26,088 bases of DNA from JBDHRG01 sp039807445 (GTDB lineage Bacteria > Pseudomonadota > Gammaproteobacteria > Competibacterales > Competibacteraceae), in contig JBDHRG010000032.1 in assembly GCA_039807445.1 (NCBI GenBank), positions 1 to 26,088 on the forward strand, read 5' to 3'. Positions 14,041 to 23,873 of this stretch are shown piece by piece (the stretch's first letter is position 1; each line of letters begins with the position of its first letter). Made by a program: the position numbers and the translations under genes. The notes under the pieces were generated by a model. It did not search any database, was not told the DNA's origin, and saw only the letters and a program-made list of their open reading frames with translations.

Positions 14041-14592
14041 GTATCTCTGCTCCAGCGCCTCGCACAGCCAGTGGCCGATCAGGATGTGCGCCTCCTGGAT
14101 GCGCGCGGTGACACCGGAGGGCACGCGTAGGCACTCGTCGGCGAGTTCGGCCAGCTTGCCGCCGCGCGCACCGGTCCAGCCGACGCAGTACACGCCGAGC
14201 GCACGCGCGGCTTGCGCCCCGGCGAGCACGTTGGGGCTGTCGCCCGAGGTCGAGATCGCCATCGCCACGTCGCCGGGACGCGCCAAGGCCTCGAGCTGGC
14301 GCGCGAACACCGTCTCGAAGCCGAAGTCGTTGGCGTGCGCGGTCAGGATCGAGGTGTCGGTGGTCAGCGCGATCGAGGCCAGCGCGCGGCGGTTGGCCCG
14401 GTAGCGCACCACCAGTTCGGCGGCCAGGTGCTGGCTGTCGGCAGCCGAGCCGCCGTTGCCGAACCACAGGATCTTGCCGCCGACATCCAGGCAGTCGGCC
14501 AGGCGCGTGACCAGCGTCTCGAGTTGCGGCGCCAGCGGCGTGAGTCCGCGGATCACCTCGGCGTGTGCGCTCAGGGTCTGCTCGAAGCTCAC
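14035..14592 (-). CDS. gmhA: Phosphoheptose isomerase (sedoheptulose 7-phosphate isomerase)
   Basis: A 185-residue SIS-domain enzyme that starts ADP-heptose synthesis by converting sedoheptulose 7-phosphate to D-glycero-D-manno-heptose 7-phosphate. The phosphosugar loop is WFGNGGSAADSQHLAAEL (43-60). The residues matching E. coli GmhA active-site H61/E65 and Q172/H180 are H55/E59 and Q166/H174, with identical spacing, so GmhA is preferred over the related regulator DiaA. STSGDSPN (114-121) is the second SIS loop. It starts at a GTG with GGAGGA 8 nt upstream. It lies 25 bp after the zinc-finger gene and upstream of hldE on the same strand. Its stop codon is part of a heptamer repeat. Confidence 0.92.
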   Translation of the reverse strand: MSFEQTLSAHAEVIRGLTPLAPQLETLVTRLADCLDVGGKILWFGNGGSAADSQHLAAELVVRYRANRRALASIALTTDTSILTAHANDFGFETVFARQLEALARPGDVAMAISTSGDSPNVLAGAQAARALGVYCVGWTGARGGKLAELADECLRVPSGVTARIQEAHILIGHWLCEALEQRYG

Positions 14593-14617
14593 GGAGCGTT
14601 CCTCCCGCCGCAGGGCA

Positions 14618-14812
14618 TCAGTCCTTCAGCACGTAGTCCGCGCCGCAGTACGGACATTTGGCGTAGCCCTTGTCCTCGATCGGCAGGTAGACCTTGGGGT
14701 GCGAGTTCCACAGCGCCATGCCCGGCATCGGGCACGACAGCGGCAAGTCCTTGCGCGTGACCTCGTAGCGGTTCTGCGCGTTGGCGGTGATTTCCGGGGT
14801 CGGGGAAGCCAC
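14618..14812 (-). CDS. Small zinc-finger protein (zf-CHCC, NDUFS6-like)
   Basis: A 64-residue protein with one zinc-finger domain. The metal ligands are C27 in LSCPMPG, H38 in NSHPKVYLP, and C53 and C56 in KCPYCGADY, the CHCC arrangement of the zf-CHCC family, whose mitochondrial relative is complex I subunit NDUFS6. Its bacterial role is not established. In many gammaproteobacteria it lies between ilvE and LPS core genes, as here. It starts at a GTG with AGGAG 9 nt upstream (14822-14826). It lies 63 bp after ilvE and 25 bp before gmhA on the minus strand. Confidence 0.86.
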   Translation of the reverse strand: MASPTPEITANAQNRYEVTRKDLPLSCPMPGMALWNSHPKVYLPIEDKGYAKCPYCGADYVLKD

Positions 14813-14875
14813 GGTAATGCTCTCCTGGGACGGCGCGGCCGGAGCGCATGCGCCCCGGCCGGTGAAGACGGGGGC

Positions 14876-15799
14876 TCAGACGTGGCTCAGCCAGTCGGCG
14901 TGGACTTCGCGGCGGCCGTGGACCTGGTCGAAGTACAGCGTCTGCAGCTTCTCGGTCACCGGGCCGCGGCGGCCGATGCCGATCACGCGACCGTCGAGCT
15001 CGCGGATCGGCGTGACTTCGGCGGCGGTGCCGGTGAAGAAGGCTTCGTCGGCGATGTACACCTCGTCGCGGGTGATGCGCTTTTCGCGGATCTCCAGCCC
15101 GGCTTCGCGCGCGAGCGTCAGCACCGAGTCACGGGTGATGCCCTCGAGGCATGAGGTCAGCTCGGGCGTGTAGAGCACGCCGTTCTTGACCATGAAGAAG
15201 TTTTCGCCCGAGCCCTCGGCGACGTAGCCCTCGGGGTCGAGCAGCAGCGCCTCGTCGTAGCCGTCGCGCATCGCTTCCTGCAGCGCCAGCATCGAGTTGA
15301 TGTAGGTCCCGTTCGACTTGGCGCGCGTCATCGTGATGTTGACGTGGTGGCGCGTGAACGACGAGGTCCTGATGCGGATGCCGCGCTCCATGCCCTCGGC
15401 GCCGAGGTAGGCGCCCCACTCCCAGGCGGCGATCATCACGTGCACCTTGAGGTTGTCGGCGCGCAGCCCCATGCCCTCGGAGCCGTAGAAGCACATCGGC
15501 CGGATGTAGGCGCTCTTCAGCCCGTTCTCGCGGATCACGGCGCGCTGCGCGGCGTTCAGCGTGTCCTTGTCGAAGGGGACGTGCATCGCGAAGATCTTCG
15601 CCGAGTTGAACAGGCGGTCGGTGTGCGCGTGCAGGCGGAAGATCGCGGGCCCCTTGCCGGTCTCGTAGGCGCGCACGCCTTCGAACACGCCCATGCCGTA
15701 GTGCAGCGTGTGGGTCAGCACGTGCACCCTGGCCTCGCGCCAGGGCACCATCTGCCCGTCGACCCAGATCACGCCGTCGCGATCGTCCATCGTTGCCAT
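14876..15799 (-). CDS. ilvE: Branched-chain amino acid aminotransferase
   Basis: A 307-residue fold-type IV PLP enzyme that transfers the amino group between glutamate and the 2-keto acids of leucine, isoleucine and valine. The PLP lysine is K161 in MTRAKSNGTYINSM. Other marks are THTLHYGMGVFEGVRAY (29-45), VAEGSGENFF (193-202) and FFTGTAAEVTPI (254-265). Length matches E. coli IlvE (309). I start it at the ATG at 15799, because GAGGAG lies 8 nt upstream and the family length fits; longer readings would run into low-complexity GC sequence. The 140 bp between it and the glnE stop show no certain promoter. It is the second gene of the minus-strand run glnE-ilvE-zinc finger-gmhA-hldE. Confidence 0.96.
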   Translation of the reverse strand: MATMDDRDGVIWVDGQMVPWREARVHVLTHTLHYGMGVFEGVRAYETGKGPAIFRLHAHTDRLFNSAKIFAMHVPFDKDTLNAAQRAVIRENGLKSAYIRPMCFYGSEGMGLRADNLKVHVMIAAWEWGAYLGAEGMERGIRIRTSSFTRHHVNITMTRAKSNGTYINSMLALQEAMRDGYDEALLLDPEGYVAEGSGENFFMVKNGVLYTPELTSCLEGITRDSVLTLAREAGLEIREKRITRDEVYIADEAFFTGTAAEVTPIRELDGRVIGIGRRGPVTEKLQTLYFDQVHGRREVHADWLSHV

Positions 15800-15939
15800 G
15801 TGGATGTCTCCTCGTTCGCTCGTGTGGACGGCCGCGTCGGCCGCCGTCAAGGCGGTGTATTTGACCACATCCGGCGCCGGCGGGGTACGGGCGACCGTCC
15901 GCGGCGTGGTACGTGCGCGTGACGCCCGCGCGGCCCGGT

Positions 15940-18810
15940 TCAGCGCTCCATGATCTCGCACCACAGCCGCGCGACTTCGGCGCGCTGCGCGCGCAGCTCA
16001 CCCTCGTCGACCACCGCCGGCTGGTCCTGCAGCTTGGCCAGGTGCACGCGCCTGCGCAGCGCGCGGTAGGTGTCGCGCAGCAAGCCCGCGGTCCACGACG
16101 ACAGCAGCCCGGTCGCCTCGAGCGCGGCGAGCTGGCGCACGTTGTCGGTGAAGCGCGCCAGGATCGGCTCGTCGCGCGTGTGCGCCAGCACCAGATACTG
16201 CACCATGAATTCGATGTCGGCGATGCCGCCGCGGTCCTGCTTGATGTCGAAGCGCCCCGCCTCGCGCGAGCCGAGTTCGCTGCGCATGCGCTCGCGCATC
16301 GCGCGCACCTCGGCGCGCAAGGCCTCGCGCTCGCGCGGGCGCGACAGCGCCTCGAGGCGGATCGCGCCGAAGCGCTCGACGATGCTCGGCGGGCCGACGA
16401 TGGCGCGCGCGCGCGCCAGCGCCTGGTGCTCCCAGGTCCAGGCCGAGCTGCGCTGATACTCGGCGAAGGCGTCGAGGCTCGCGACCAGGAGCCCCGAGCG
16501 CCCCGAGGGCCGCAACCGCGTATCGACCTCGTACAGCACACCGGCGGCGGTGGCCGTGGTCAGCATGTGGATCACGCGCTGCGCCAGGCGGGCGAAGAAG
16601 CTGGCGTTGTCGAGCGGCTTGGCGCCGTCGGTTTCCTGTTCGTCGCCGCACGAATCGTGCAGGAACACCAGGTCGAGGTCCGAGCCGTAGCCGAGTTCGA
16701 TGCCGCCGAGCTTGCCGTAGCCGATCACCGCGAACGCCGCCTCGCGCGCACCGCGCTCGTCGCAACAGTGCGGTACGCCGTGGCGCGCGCCCAGATCGCG
16801 CCAGGCGAGCAGCACGCAGCGCTCGACCAGGACTTCGGCGATCTCGCTCAGGTGGTCGCTGACGATCATCAGCGGCAGCGCGCCGGTGACGTCGGCAGCG
16901 GCGACGCGCAGCACGTTGATCTGCTTGAAGTGGCGCAGCGCGTCGAGCACGCCTTCGGCGTCGTCGGCGGGCGCGCGCGCCAGCATCCGGTCGAGCTCGG
17001 CGGCGAGCCCGGCGCGGTCGAGCGGCGCGTACAGCGACGAGGGCGCGAGCAGCTCGTCGAGCAGCATCGGGTAGCGCGCCAGGTGCTCGGAAATCCATTC
17101 GCTCGCGGCACACAGCTGCACCAGCTGCGACAGCGCCAGCGGGCTCTCGACCAGGAGCGCCAGGTACACCGAGCGGCGCAGGATCGCCTCGAGCAGCCGC
17201 ACGACGCGTTCGAGCGTGCGCTCGGGCGCGTCGAAGCCGCCGACCGCGCCGAGCAGCAGCGGCATCAGCTTGTCGAGCCGCGCCTCGCCCTGGCTGCGCA
17301 TCGTACGGTAGGCGAACGAGGCGCGCAGCCGCCCGAGCGCCGCCAGCGCGCGCGCGGGCTCGCGGTAGCCGTGCGCCGCCAGCGCCGCGTGCGCGGCGTC
17401 TTCGCTCAGCGTGTGGCGCCACACGGCGCCGAGCTCGCCGCCCTGGCCTTCGGCGGCGATCTCGGCCTGCGGCGCGGCGAACACCTGCTCGAACTGCGCG
17501 GCGACGAACTGGCAGTGGCCGAGCAGCGCCGAGCGGAACGCCGGCCAGTCGGCATGACTCATCGCAAACGCCAGCCGCAGCTTGGCTCGCGGCTCGTCGG
17601 GCAAGTCGTGCGTCTGCTGGTCGCGCCAGGCCTGCAGCCGGTTCTCGGTGCGGCGCAGGAAGGCGTACGCCGCCTTCAGCCCCTCGACCGCGTAGTCGGG
17701 CAGGCGGGCGCGCGCGCCGAGCTCATCGAGCACCTTCAGGATGCTGCGCTCGCGCAAGGCCGGCTCGCGCCCGCCGTAGCTCAGCTGGAACGCCTGGCCG
17801 ATGAACTCGATCTCGCGGATGCCGCCGGGACCGAGCTTGACGTTGCGCTGCAAGCCCTTGCGCTCGACTTCGCGCGCGATCATCGCCTTCATCTCGCGCA
17901 GCGATTCGAAGGCGCCGTAGTCGAGGTAGCGGCGGTAGACGAAGGGCCGCAAGCCGGCGAGCAGGCGCTCGCCGGCCGCGATGTCGCCGGCGATCGCGCG
18001 CGCCTTGATGAAGGCGTAGCGCTCCCATTCGCGCCCCTGGGTCTGGTAGTAGTTCTCGAAGGCGGCGAAGCTGCCGACCAGCGGCCCGGAATCGCCGAAG
18101 GGGCGCAACCGCATGTCGACGCGGAATACGAAGCCTTCGGCGGTGGGCGCGTCGAGCGCCTTGATCAGGCGCTGGCCGAGGCGCAGGAAGAACTCCTCGT
18201 TGGCCAGCCCGCGGCGGCCGTCGGTTTCGCCGCGTTCGGGGAAGGCGAAGATCAGGTCGATGTCGGACGAATAGTTCAGCTCGCGTCCGCCGAGCTTGCC
18301 CATGCCGAGCACCACCAGCCGCTGCGCCTCGCCGCGCTCGTCGCGCGGCGTGCCGAAGCGCGCCACCTCCCAGGCGTACAGGCGCGCGAGCGCGGCGTCG
18401 ACGCAGGCATCGGCCAGCTCGGTCAGGTCCTCGAGCGTTTCCGACAGTTCGGCCAGCCCGCCGAGGTCGCGCCAGGCGATGCGCACCATCTCGGCGCGGC
18501 GCACGCGGCGCAGCCGCAGACCGAGCTCGTCTTCGCCGGCCACCCCCTCGAGCGCCGCCTCGAGCCGGCCGCGCAGCTCGCCGGGGGCCTGGGCGCGTCC
18601 GAGGCGCTCGGCCATCGCCGCGGGCAGCCCCGGCTCGCGCACCAGGCTCTCGGCGACGAACTCGCTCGCCGCGAGCACGTGCGCGGCGACTTCATCGACG
18701 CGCGGCAGCTCGACCCCCGCGCGCGCACAAGCCTCGCGCCACGCCCCGAGCCGCTCGGCGGTTTCGGCGCGCAGCGCCTCGGGCAGCGTTTCCAGAACCT
18801 CGGCGCTCAT
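15940..18810 (-). CDS. glnE: Bifunctional glutamine synthetase adenylyltransferase/adenylyl-removing enzyme
   Basis: A 956-residue enzyme that adenylylates glutamine synthetase under nitrogen excess and removes AMP (by phosphorolysis) under limitation, directed by PII and glutamine. Two nucleotidyltransferase domains are visible. The N-terminal (adenylyl-removing) one has GKLGGRELNYSSDIDL (171-186; D183 and D185) and RVDMRLRPFGDSGPL (230-244). The C-terminal (adenylyltransferase) one has GKLGGIELGYGSDLDLVF near residues 697-714 and DTRLRPSGRSGLL further on. A helical linker domain lies between them. Length matches E. coli GlnE (946). The ATG follows GGGGAAGGG closely. It is first in the minus-strand run that continues with ilvE. 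Confidence 0.97.
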   Translation of the reverse strand: MSAEVLETLPEALRAETAERLGAWREACARAGVELPRVDEVAAHVLAASEFVAESLVREPGLPAAMAERLGRAQAPGELRGRLEAALEGVAGEDELGLRLRRVRRAEMVRIAWRDLGGLAELSETLEDLTELADACVDAALARLYAWEVARFGTPRDERGEAQRLVVLGMGKLGGRELNYSSDIDLIFAFPERGETDGRRGLANEEFFLRLGQRLIKALDAPTAEGFVFRVDMRLRPFGDSGPLVGSFAAFENYYQTQGREWERYAFIKARAIAGDIAAGERLLAGLRPFVYRRYLDYGAFESLREMKAMIAREVERKGLQRNVKLGPGGIREIEFIGQAFQLSYGGREPALRERSILKVLDELGARARLPDYAVEGLKAAYAFLRRTENRLQAWRDQQTHDLPDEPRAKLRLAFAMSHADWPAFRSALLGHCQFVAAQFEQVFAAPQAEIAAEGQGGELGAVWRHTLSEDAAHAALAAHGYREPARALAALGRLRASFAYRTMRSQGEARLDKLMPLLLGAVGGFDAPERTLERVVRLLEAILRRSVYLALLVESPLALSQLVQLCAASEWISEHLARYPMLLDELLAPSSLYAPLDRAGLAAELDRMLARAPADDAEGVLDALRHFKQINVLRVAAADVTGALPLMIVSDHLSEIAEVLVERCVLLAWRDLGARHGVPHCCDERGAREAAFAVIGYGKLGGIELGYGSDLDLVFLHDSCGDEQETDGAKPLDNASFFARLAQRVIHMLTTATAAGVLYEVDTRLRPSGRSGLLVASLDAFAEYQRSSAWTWEHQALARARAIVGPPSIVERFGAIRLEALSRPREREALRAEVRAMRERMRSELGSREAGRFDIKQDRGGIADIEFMVQYLVLAHTRDEPILARFTDNVRQLAALEATGLLSSWTAGLLRDTYRALRRRVHLAKLQDQPAVVDEGELRAQRAEVARLWCEIMER

Positions 18811-18837
18811 CGCCCTTCCCCTGTCACTCGTGCTCGC

Positions 18838-18871
18838 AGGGCGGGTTACGGCCTGCGACCCGACCCGCCCT
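18838..18871. repeat. REP-like inverted repeat between glnE and the DUF945 gene
   Basis: A perfect 9-bp inverted repeat, AGGGCGGGT (18838-18846) and ACCCGCCCT (18863-18871), flanks a 16-bp loop. The motif GTAGGGCGGGT...ACCCGCC is, from memory, a dispersed intergenic hairpin seen in many beta- and gammaproteobacteria. There is no T-run, so a classical terminator is unlikely. It sits in the 94-bp gap after the DUF945-like gene. Confidence 0.55.
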
Positions 18872-18904
18872 ACAACCCTGCGCCATCGCGTCGTCGGAGC
18901 CGCT

Positions 18905-21055
18905 TCACTCCAGCGGCAGCTCGGTGCCGTTCAGCGTCAGCCTGCCGTGCTCGAGCCTGGCCTCGGTGCGCACCACGCCCTCGTCGCGGCGAATGAAACC
19001 GGCGCCCTCGAGCGGCGCGAGCTGCCCCTCGAGCGCCTGGTCCAAGGCCTCCTCGAAGCTCGGCAGCGCGACCGGCACCGGCCGCTTGCCCGGGCCTGCG
19101 GTGCGCGCCTCCATCTCGGCGAGCTCGGCGGCGAACGCGAGCTGGCTGCGCACGCTGCCGGCCAGCGCGGCGCGGATGAAGGCTTCCGGCAGCACGAGCC
19201 TGGCTTCGCCGCGCTCGAGCAGCTGCAGCGGCCAGGCGCCGGACTCGAGCGCTTCGCCCGGCAGCGTCTGGAATTGCAGCACCGCCGCCGCTTCGGCCGG
19301 CTTCGGCTCGCCGGCCATGTCGATGCGCACGCCTTCGAGCTTCAGCACCGGCTTGTGCTCGAGCAGCTTCAGCGCAGCTTGCTGCAGCTCGCCCGCCAGC
19401 GCCTCGGACGCTTCCGGCGTCGGCTGGAACGGCGCCGACAGGCGCTGCGTCGCGGCATCGAGCGCGCGCAGCGCCGGACCGTACAGCCGTTCGAACACCA
19501 GCGTCAGCTCGCCGCCGCCGAGCGGCTCGTCACCGAGCCGTAGTTCGCCGAGCGCGAGCTTGCTGCGGCCGGCGACGTACTCGCCTTGCTCCGAACCATT
19601 GCCGTCGATCACGAGCTTCGTCAGCGCCACCGCCTGCGGCTCCTCGTCGCCGCGGATCTGCAGCCGCCCAAGTGCCAACCTGGCGGGGCCGAGCAACAGG
19701 CCGTTGGCGCCGCGCGTCTGATCGACCGCGAGCTCGAGGCCCTCGAGCTCGAGCGCGCCGAAGCCGCCCTCGCCGTGGCCGCGAAGCGCGATCTTCGCCG
19801 CCCCCCCGGTAGCGCGCGCCGCGACGAGCCCCGGCGTCAGCTCGAACCGCAGCGCGAACTTGTCGATCTCGACACCCTGGTCGGCATCGCCGAGCTTGAG
19901 CCCGGGGATGTCGAACGCGATATCGGCCGAGTCGCCCAGCTCGGCCCAGGCTTGCGGCGAATCGAGCGCGCTCGCGGGTGCCTTGAGGCCGAACAGCCAC
20001 TTGGCGTCGATCGGCGCCGGCTGCCCCTCGATCGCGAGGTGCAGGCGCTCGATGCCGAACACCGGTTTGTGCGCCAGCACCGGTGCTGCCAGTTCGAGCA
20101 GACGCTGCTGCAGCGCCGCCGGCTCGTCGGGCCAGTCGGCGAGGTTTTCCGGCTCGAGCGCCTGCAGGCTCGGCACGTGCAGATTGCGGGCAAGCAGCAC
20201 CAGCTCGCCGTGGCCGAGCGGCTTGCCGTCGGTGAGCACTTGCGCGACCGACCAGGTCTGGCGCACGTCGAGCAGCCCTGCCGCGCGCGCCTCGGTCCGC
20301 TGCGCGAGCCCTAGCCCCTCGACGCGGGTATCGATCTCGATGCCAGGGCCGGCGATCGAAACCTGCGCCACGCCGAGCCCGGTATCGCCGGACCAGACGC
20401 CCTCCGCGCCGCGCTTGAGGTCGAACTCCAGCGCCAGGCCCTGCAGCGCGGCGTGATCGCCGTCGGGGGATTCGAGCTTCAGCCCTTCGCCGGCCAGGGT
20501 CCCGGCCAGGGTGGCGCCGTCCGGGCCGAGCTCGAAGCGCCCCTGGATGCCCGAGAATTCGAAGCGCCCGCCCTTGGCCGGATCGGCCAACGAGGTGCCG
20601 GCGATCTTCAGCCCGTGGCGGCTGGCGCCGCCGAAGCGCAGCAGCGAGCTCAGCTCGGCGGCCTCGACGCCCGAGTAGAGCCCGTCGAGCTTCTGCGACG
20701 TCGCCGGGTCGAGCCGCAGCACGGTACGCATCGCGCCGACCGCGGGCGCGAAGCGCTCGTCCTGCTGCCACGGCGCCAGCGGCAGGGGGCCGTGGCGGAT
20801 CGCGTGCTCGGCGAAGAACACCAGCGGCGCACCGCCGTCGGCCGGGGTGAACTCGATCCGGGTCACGGCTTCGGACTGCCGCCAGCCGCGCTGGTAGCGC
20901 TCGCCGGACAGGCGCAACGCCTGCTGCTCGCGGTTCAGCTCGCCGATCCACAGGCGGTACTGCCGCTCGGTTTCCTGCCCCGCCCACCAGGTGGCGCCGG
21001 CATAGCCGCCCCCGAGCACCGCGATCCCCACGAGGATCCAGCCGATCCGTTTCAT
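18905..21055 (-). CDS. DUF945/YdgA-like protein with internal duplication
   Basis: A 716-residue protein with an N-terminal membrane anchor or uncleaved signal (MKRIGWILVGIAVLGGGYAGATWWAG, 1-26), followed by ETERQYRLWIGELNREQQALRL and SGERYQRGWRQSEA, as in the DUF945 (YdgA) family. The rest is rich in alternating beta-type segments and is predicted periplasmic. Two homologous blocks are visible, about 204-380 and 437-620. Compare LQGLALEFDLKRGAEG with LEGLELAVDQTRGANG, GHGELVLLARNL with GGGELTLVFERL, and LAHKPVFGIERLHL with LEHKPVLKLEGVRI. E. coli YdgA is near 500 residues, so this one is long. Function is not established. I chose the ATG at 21055, which starts directly before the hydrophobic segment; an ATG-type start at 21118 would add 21 residues without support. 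Confidence 0.78.
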   Translation of the reverse strand: MKRIGWILVGIAVLGGGYAGATWWAGQETERQYRLWIGELNREQQALRLSGERYQRGWRQSEAVTRIEFTPADGGAPLVFFAEHAIRHGPLPLAPWQQDERFAPAVGAMRTVLRLDPATSQKLDGLYSGVEAAELSSLLRFGGASRHGLKIAGTSLADPAKGGRFEFSGIQGRFELGPDGATLAGTLAGEGLKLESPDGDHAALQGLALEFDLKRGAEGVWSGDTGLGVAQVSIAGPGIEIDTRVEGLGLAQRTEARAAGLLDVRQTWSVAQVLTDGKPLGHGELVLLARNLHVPSLQALEPENLADWPDEPAALQQRLLELAAPVLAHKPVFGIERLHLAIEGQPAPIDAKWLFGLKAPASALDSPQAWAELGDSADIAFDIPGLKLGDADQGVEIDKFALRFELTPGLVAARATGGAAKIALRGHGEGGFGALELEGLELAVDQTRGANGLLLGPARLALGRLQIRGDEEPQAVALTKLVIDGNGSEQGEYVAGRSKLALGELRLGDEPLGGGELTLVFERLYGPALRALDAATQRLSAPFQPTPEASEALAGELQQAALKLLEHKPVLKLEGVRIDMAGEPKPAEAAAVLQFQTLPGEALESGAWPLQLLERGEARLVLPEAFIRAALAGSVRSQLAFAAELAEMEARTAGPGKRPVPVALPSFEEALDQALEGQLAPLEGAGFIRRDEGVVRTEARLEHGRLTLNGTELPLE

Positions 21056-21143
21056 TCCCTGTTCACTCGCCTGCCCCGCCACCGCGACTGCCGCGGCGGC
21101 TCGGGTTCGAATGCGCATTCAAGCATGGCGCCGTTGCGCCGCG

Positions 21144-21173
21144 CAAAAAGAAAGCCCCGCTCGCGCGGGGCTT
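21144..21173 (-). terminator. Intrinsic terminator of groESL
   Basis: On the minus strand a perfect 9-bp stem, AAGCCCCGC / GCGGGGCTT (arms at 21165-21173 and 21152-21160), with a 4-nt loop is followed by TTTCTTTTT. It lies 31 bp after the groEL stop, the expected place for a rho-independent terminator. Confidence 0.9.
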
Positions 21174-21204
21174 GGGTCGACTCAGGCGCGCAGGCCGGAG
21201 GGCA

Positions 21205-22842
<1,638 letters not shown>

Positions 22843-22902
22843 TGCTCGATATTCCTCTGGATTCGATGGGGTTCAGGACTGGCAGGGCGCGGACCGGGGG
22901 CC

Positions 22903-23193
22903 TCAGCCCTCGATGATCGCCATGATCTCGTCTTCGCGCATGACGAGGACTTCCTCGCCCTCGAGCTTCACTTCGCTGCCCGAGTACTTGCCGAACAGGA
23001 CGTGGTCGCCGACCTTGACGTCGAGCGGGCGCACCTCGCCGCTCTCGAGAATCTTGCCGCGGCCGACCGCGAGCACGGTGCCGCGCGAAGGCTTCTCGGC
23101 AGCGTTGCCCGGCAGCACGATGCCGCCGGCGGTCTTGGTTTCCTCTTCCATGCGCTTGACGACCACACGGTCATGCAGGGGGCGAAGGTTCAT
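22903..23193 (-). CDS. groES: Co-chaperonin GroES (Hsp10)
   Basis: A 96-residue co-chaperonin forming the heptameric lid on GroEL. It starts MNLRPLHDRVVVKR, and its mobile loop is EETKTAGGIVLPGNAAEKP (17-35), including the IVL triplet that docks on GroEL. It ends EVLVMREDEIMAIIEG. Length matches E. coli (97). GAGGAGAGGA precedes the ATG. Expression should be controlled by the promoter and CIRCE operator at 23237-23290. Confidence 0.99.
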   Translation of the reverse strand: MNLRPLHDRVVVKRMEEETKTAGGIVLPGNAAEKPSRGTVLAVGRGKILESGEVRPLDVKVGDHVLFGKYSGSEVKLEGEEVLVMREDEIMAIIEG

Positions 23194-23236
23194 GTGTCCT
23201 CTCCTCAGGTTTCAGGGTGGATGGTACGGTGCTTTG

Positions 23237-23263
23237 TTAGCACTCACCTCTGGCGAGTGCTAA
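23237..23263. promoter_or_regulatory. CIRCE operator (HrcA binding site)
   Basis: A perfect match to the CIRCE inverted repeat: TTAGCACTC (23237-23245), 9 bp, then GAGTGCTAA (23255-23263). It lies 44 bp upstream of the groES start and touches the -10 box, so bound HrcA would block transcription start. hrcA is not in this window. Confidence 0.97.
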
Positions 23264-23290
23264 TAGTATTCGGGCTCGAGCCCCTGTCAA
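23263..23290 (-). promoter_or_regulatory. groESL sigma70-type promoter
   Basis: On the minus strand there is a -35 TTGACA (23285-23290), a 16-bp spacer and a -10 TACTAT (23263-23268). The CIRCE element follows at once. The spacer contains the 12-bp palindrome GGGCTCGAGCCC (23272-23283). No good sigma32 consensus is visible, so heat control appears to rely on HrcA. Confidence 0.85.
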
Positions 23291-23329
23291 GGGACGCCCC
23301 CGAGGATGGGGTCGGCCCGCCGGGCGCTT

Positions 23330-23788
23330 CTAAGGCTTGGATCGATCGCGGCGCTCCGAATCCAGGCCCGGTGCGCCGGCTTCGTCGACGCGGCGGTACT
23401 CGCCGTCGATCACGCGCGCGCCGGCACGCACGCCGGCCGCGCGGACCGCGCGCGCCGCCAGCCGCACGCGGATCGCCGGCACCAGCAGGGCGATGCCGAG
23501 CAGGTCGGTGACGAAGCCCGGGATCAGCAGCAGCAGGCCACCGAGCATCGCCAGCGCGCCCTCGAGCAGCTCGCGCTCGGGCGGGATGCCGGCGGCCATC
23601 GCCGCGCGTGCCCGCATCAGCGTCTCGAGGCCGCCGCGCTGCAGCCGGCCCAAGCCGACGAGCGCCGCCAGCACGACCAGAGCCACGGTCGGGCCGGCGC
23701 CGATCCAGCCGCCGACGACGACGAAGGTGTAGATCTCGACCACCGGCAGCAGCAGCAGCGCCGGCAGGATCAGACTGGAAAGCTTCAC
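23330..23788 (-). CDS. fxsA: FxsA family cytoplasmic membrane protein
   Basis: A 152-residue membrane protein. In E. coli, FxsA overproduction relieves F-plasmid exclusion of phage T7; its normal role is unclear. Hydrophobic segments lie at about 4-25 (LILPALLLLPVVEIYTFVVVGG) and 29-44, with a third around GALAMLGGLLLLIPGFVTDLLGIALLVPAIR (about 75-105), the most conserved part of the family. The C-terminus is charged (EYRRVDEAGAPGLDSERRDRSKP). I start it at the GTG at 23788, with GAGGG 8 nt upstream, because the protein then begins directly with the first helix; an upstream ATG at 23881 would overlap the cutA start. It lies just upstream of the groESL promoter, a common gammaproteobacterial neighbourhood. 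Confidence 0.9.
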   Translation of the reverse strand: MKLSSLILPALLLLPVVEIYTFVVVGGWIGAGPTVALVVLAALVGLGRLQRGGLETLMRARAAMAAGIPPERELLEGALAMLGGLLLLIPGFVTDLLGIALLVPAIRVRLAARAVRAAGVRAGARVIDGEYRRVDEAGAPGLDSERRDRSKP

Positions 23789-23834
23789 GCACGGACCCTC
23801 GTGACGCAGGCGCCCCGACCGGCGGGGGCCTCCG

Positions 23835-23840
23835 TATAAT
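23835..23840 (+). promoter_or_regulatory. -10 box of the cutA-dsbD promoter
   Basis: A perfect TATAAT at 23835-23840 lies in the 85-bp gap between the divergent fxsA and cutA genes. No good -35 is visible 16-18 bp upstream. Transcription would start near 23847, which would leave only about 9 nt before the ATG at 23856 and favours the ATG at 23874 as the cutA start. Confidence 0.6.
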
Positions 23841-23873
23841 GACGAGCGCAAGACTATGGGGACGACCCGAGCG

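Noticed and set aside
14035..14592. DiaA (DnaA-binding SIS protein) instead of GmhA
   Set aside because: The residues matching the GmhA active site (H55, E59, Q166, H174) are all present, and hldE is adjacent.
15913..18996. Very long plus-strand open frame opposite glnE
   Set aside because: It is the antisense shadow of glnE in GC-rich DNA. Its translation is low-complexity (Arg, Ala, Gln, Glu, Val rich) with no domain, while glnE shows clear catalytic motifs.
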